A stretch of DNA of 48,354 nucleotides, taken from positions 1 to 48,354 of the forward strand of contig JAYSQA010000077.1 in the NCBI GenBank assembly GCA_043721775.1, given 5' to 3'. Below the pieces are notes generated by a model, which worked only from the letters and a program-made list of their open reading frames with translations, was not told the origin of the DNA and searched no databases. The stretch comes from Stagnihabitans sp043721775 (GTDB lineage: Bacteria; Pseudomonadota; Alphaproteobacteria; Rhodobacterales; Rhodobacteraceae). The position numbers and the translations under genes were made by a program. The stretch's first letter is position 1. Each line of letters opens with the position of its first letter. This document shows, piece after piece, positions 48,286-48,354 of the stretch.

Positions 48286-48354
48286 TCATGGCCTTGCGAG
48301 CAGGCGGATGAGATGGTGGGTGTGGGCGATGAGCAGCCATGCTTTGGCGCCGGC
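48286..48354 (-). CDS. Transposase C-terminal fragment (partial, putative)
   Basis: A minus-strand frame enters from the window edge and stops at 48286 after 22 residues reading AGAKAWLLIAHTHHLIRL. The RAWLLIAHTHN-like stretch near the C-terminus is seen in IS5/IS1182-type DDE transposases, but the fragment is too short for firm placement. The sequence GAGTCTGCTTCGAAACT at 48257-48273 may be the element's terminal repeat. The 146 bp between the decarboxylase stop and this gene hold nothing else I recognise. Confidence 0.45.
   Translation of the reverse strand, partial: AGAKAWLLIAHTHHLIRLLARP

Noticed and set aside
1..48354. tRNA, rRNA or riboswitch genes
   Set aside because: No cloverleaf, rRNA or known riboswitch pattern was noticed in the intergenic gaps; a covariance-model scan would be decisive.

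Overview
The window is GC-rich, densely packed alphaproteobacterial DNA, most likely from a Rhodobacteraceae member (Rhodobacter, Gemmobacter or Tabrizicola type). This is suggested by the sorbitol/mannitol ABC operon followed by smoS and mtlK as in Rhodobacter sphaeroides, the divergent anmK/tyrS pair, the many ATGA/GTGA gene overlaps, and two short intergenic repeat families. All assignments were made by reading; no database search was run. Both edges cut into apparent insertion sequences of different types, so the window may be a contig bounded by repeats.

Region 1 (0.2-11 kb): a LysR-type regulator faces six leftward genes. In transcription order these are a dimethylglycine/sarcosine dehydrogenase-like flavoprotein, a zinc-independent quinone-reductase-like MDR enzyme, a second dimethylglycine dehydrogenase-like flavoprotein, a non-pyrrolysine MttB-family methyltransferase, an aldehyde dehydrogenase and a hydroxyisobutyrate-dehydrogenase-like enzyme. 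This looks like a catabolic operon for an N-methylated compound. A LysR-type palindrome sits about 65 bp upstream of the predicted start of transcription.

Region 2 (11.1-19.8 kb): a histidine utilisation locus. Leftward hutI-hutH-(type III CoA-transferase)-(acyl-CoA dehydrogenase, frameshifted)-hutU diverges from hutF-hutC, with one HutC-type operator lying in both promoters. The CaiB/CaiA-like pair inside the operon is the most interesting biological lead: it could convert an imidazolyl acid such as imidazole propionate into urocanate as CoA thioesters. No hutG is present.

Region 3 (19.8-24.8 kb): a frameshifted flavin-reductase-family gene, a PHP-domain protein, a 38-residue membrane mini-protein, and a corA - enolase-superfamily - SDR operon.

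Region 4 (24.8-33.1 kb): a HAD phosphatase, a SorC-family regulator and the polyol operon smoEFGK-smoS-mtlK. It imports sorbitol/mannitol and oxidises them to ketoses.

Region 5 (33.1-48.1 kb): mainly housekeeping genes (anmK, tyrS, aldo/keto reductase, two cyclophilins, pgk, acetyltransferase, phytoene-synthase-like protein, lipoproteins, cimA, cysS, an MmcQ/YjbR protein and a PLP decarboxylase). From 40 kb onward the DNA carries arrays of 15-bp and 18-bp units, both between genes and inside the decarboxylase gene. This is the least ordinary structural feature of the window.
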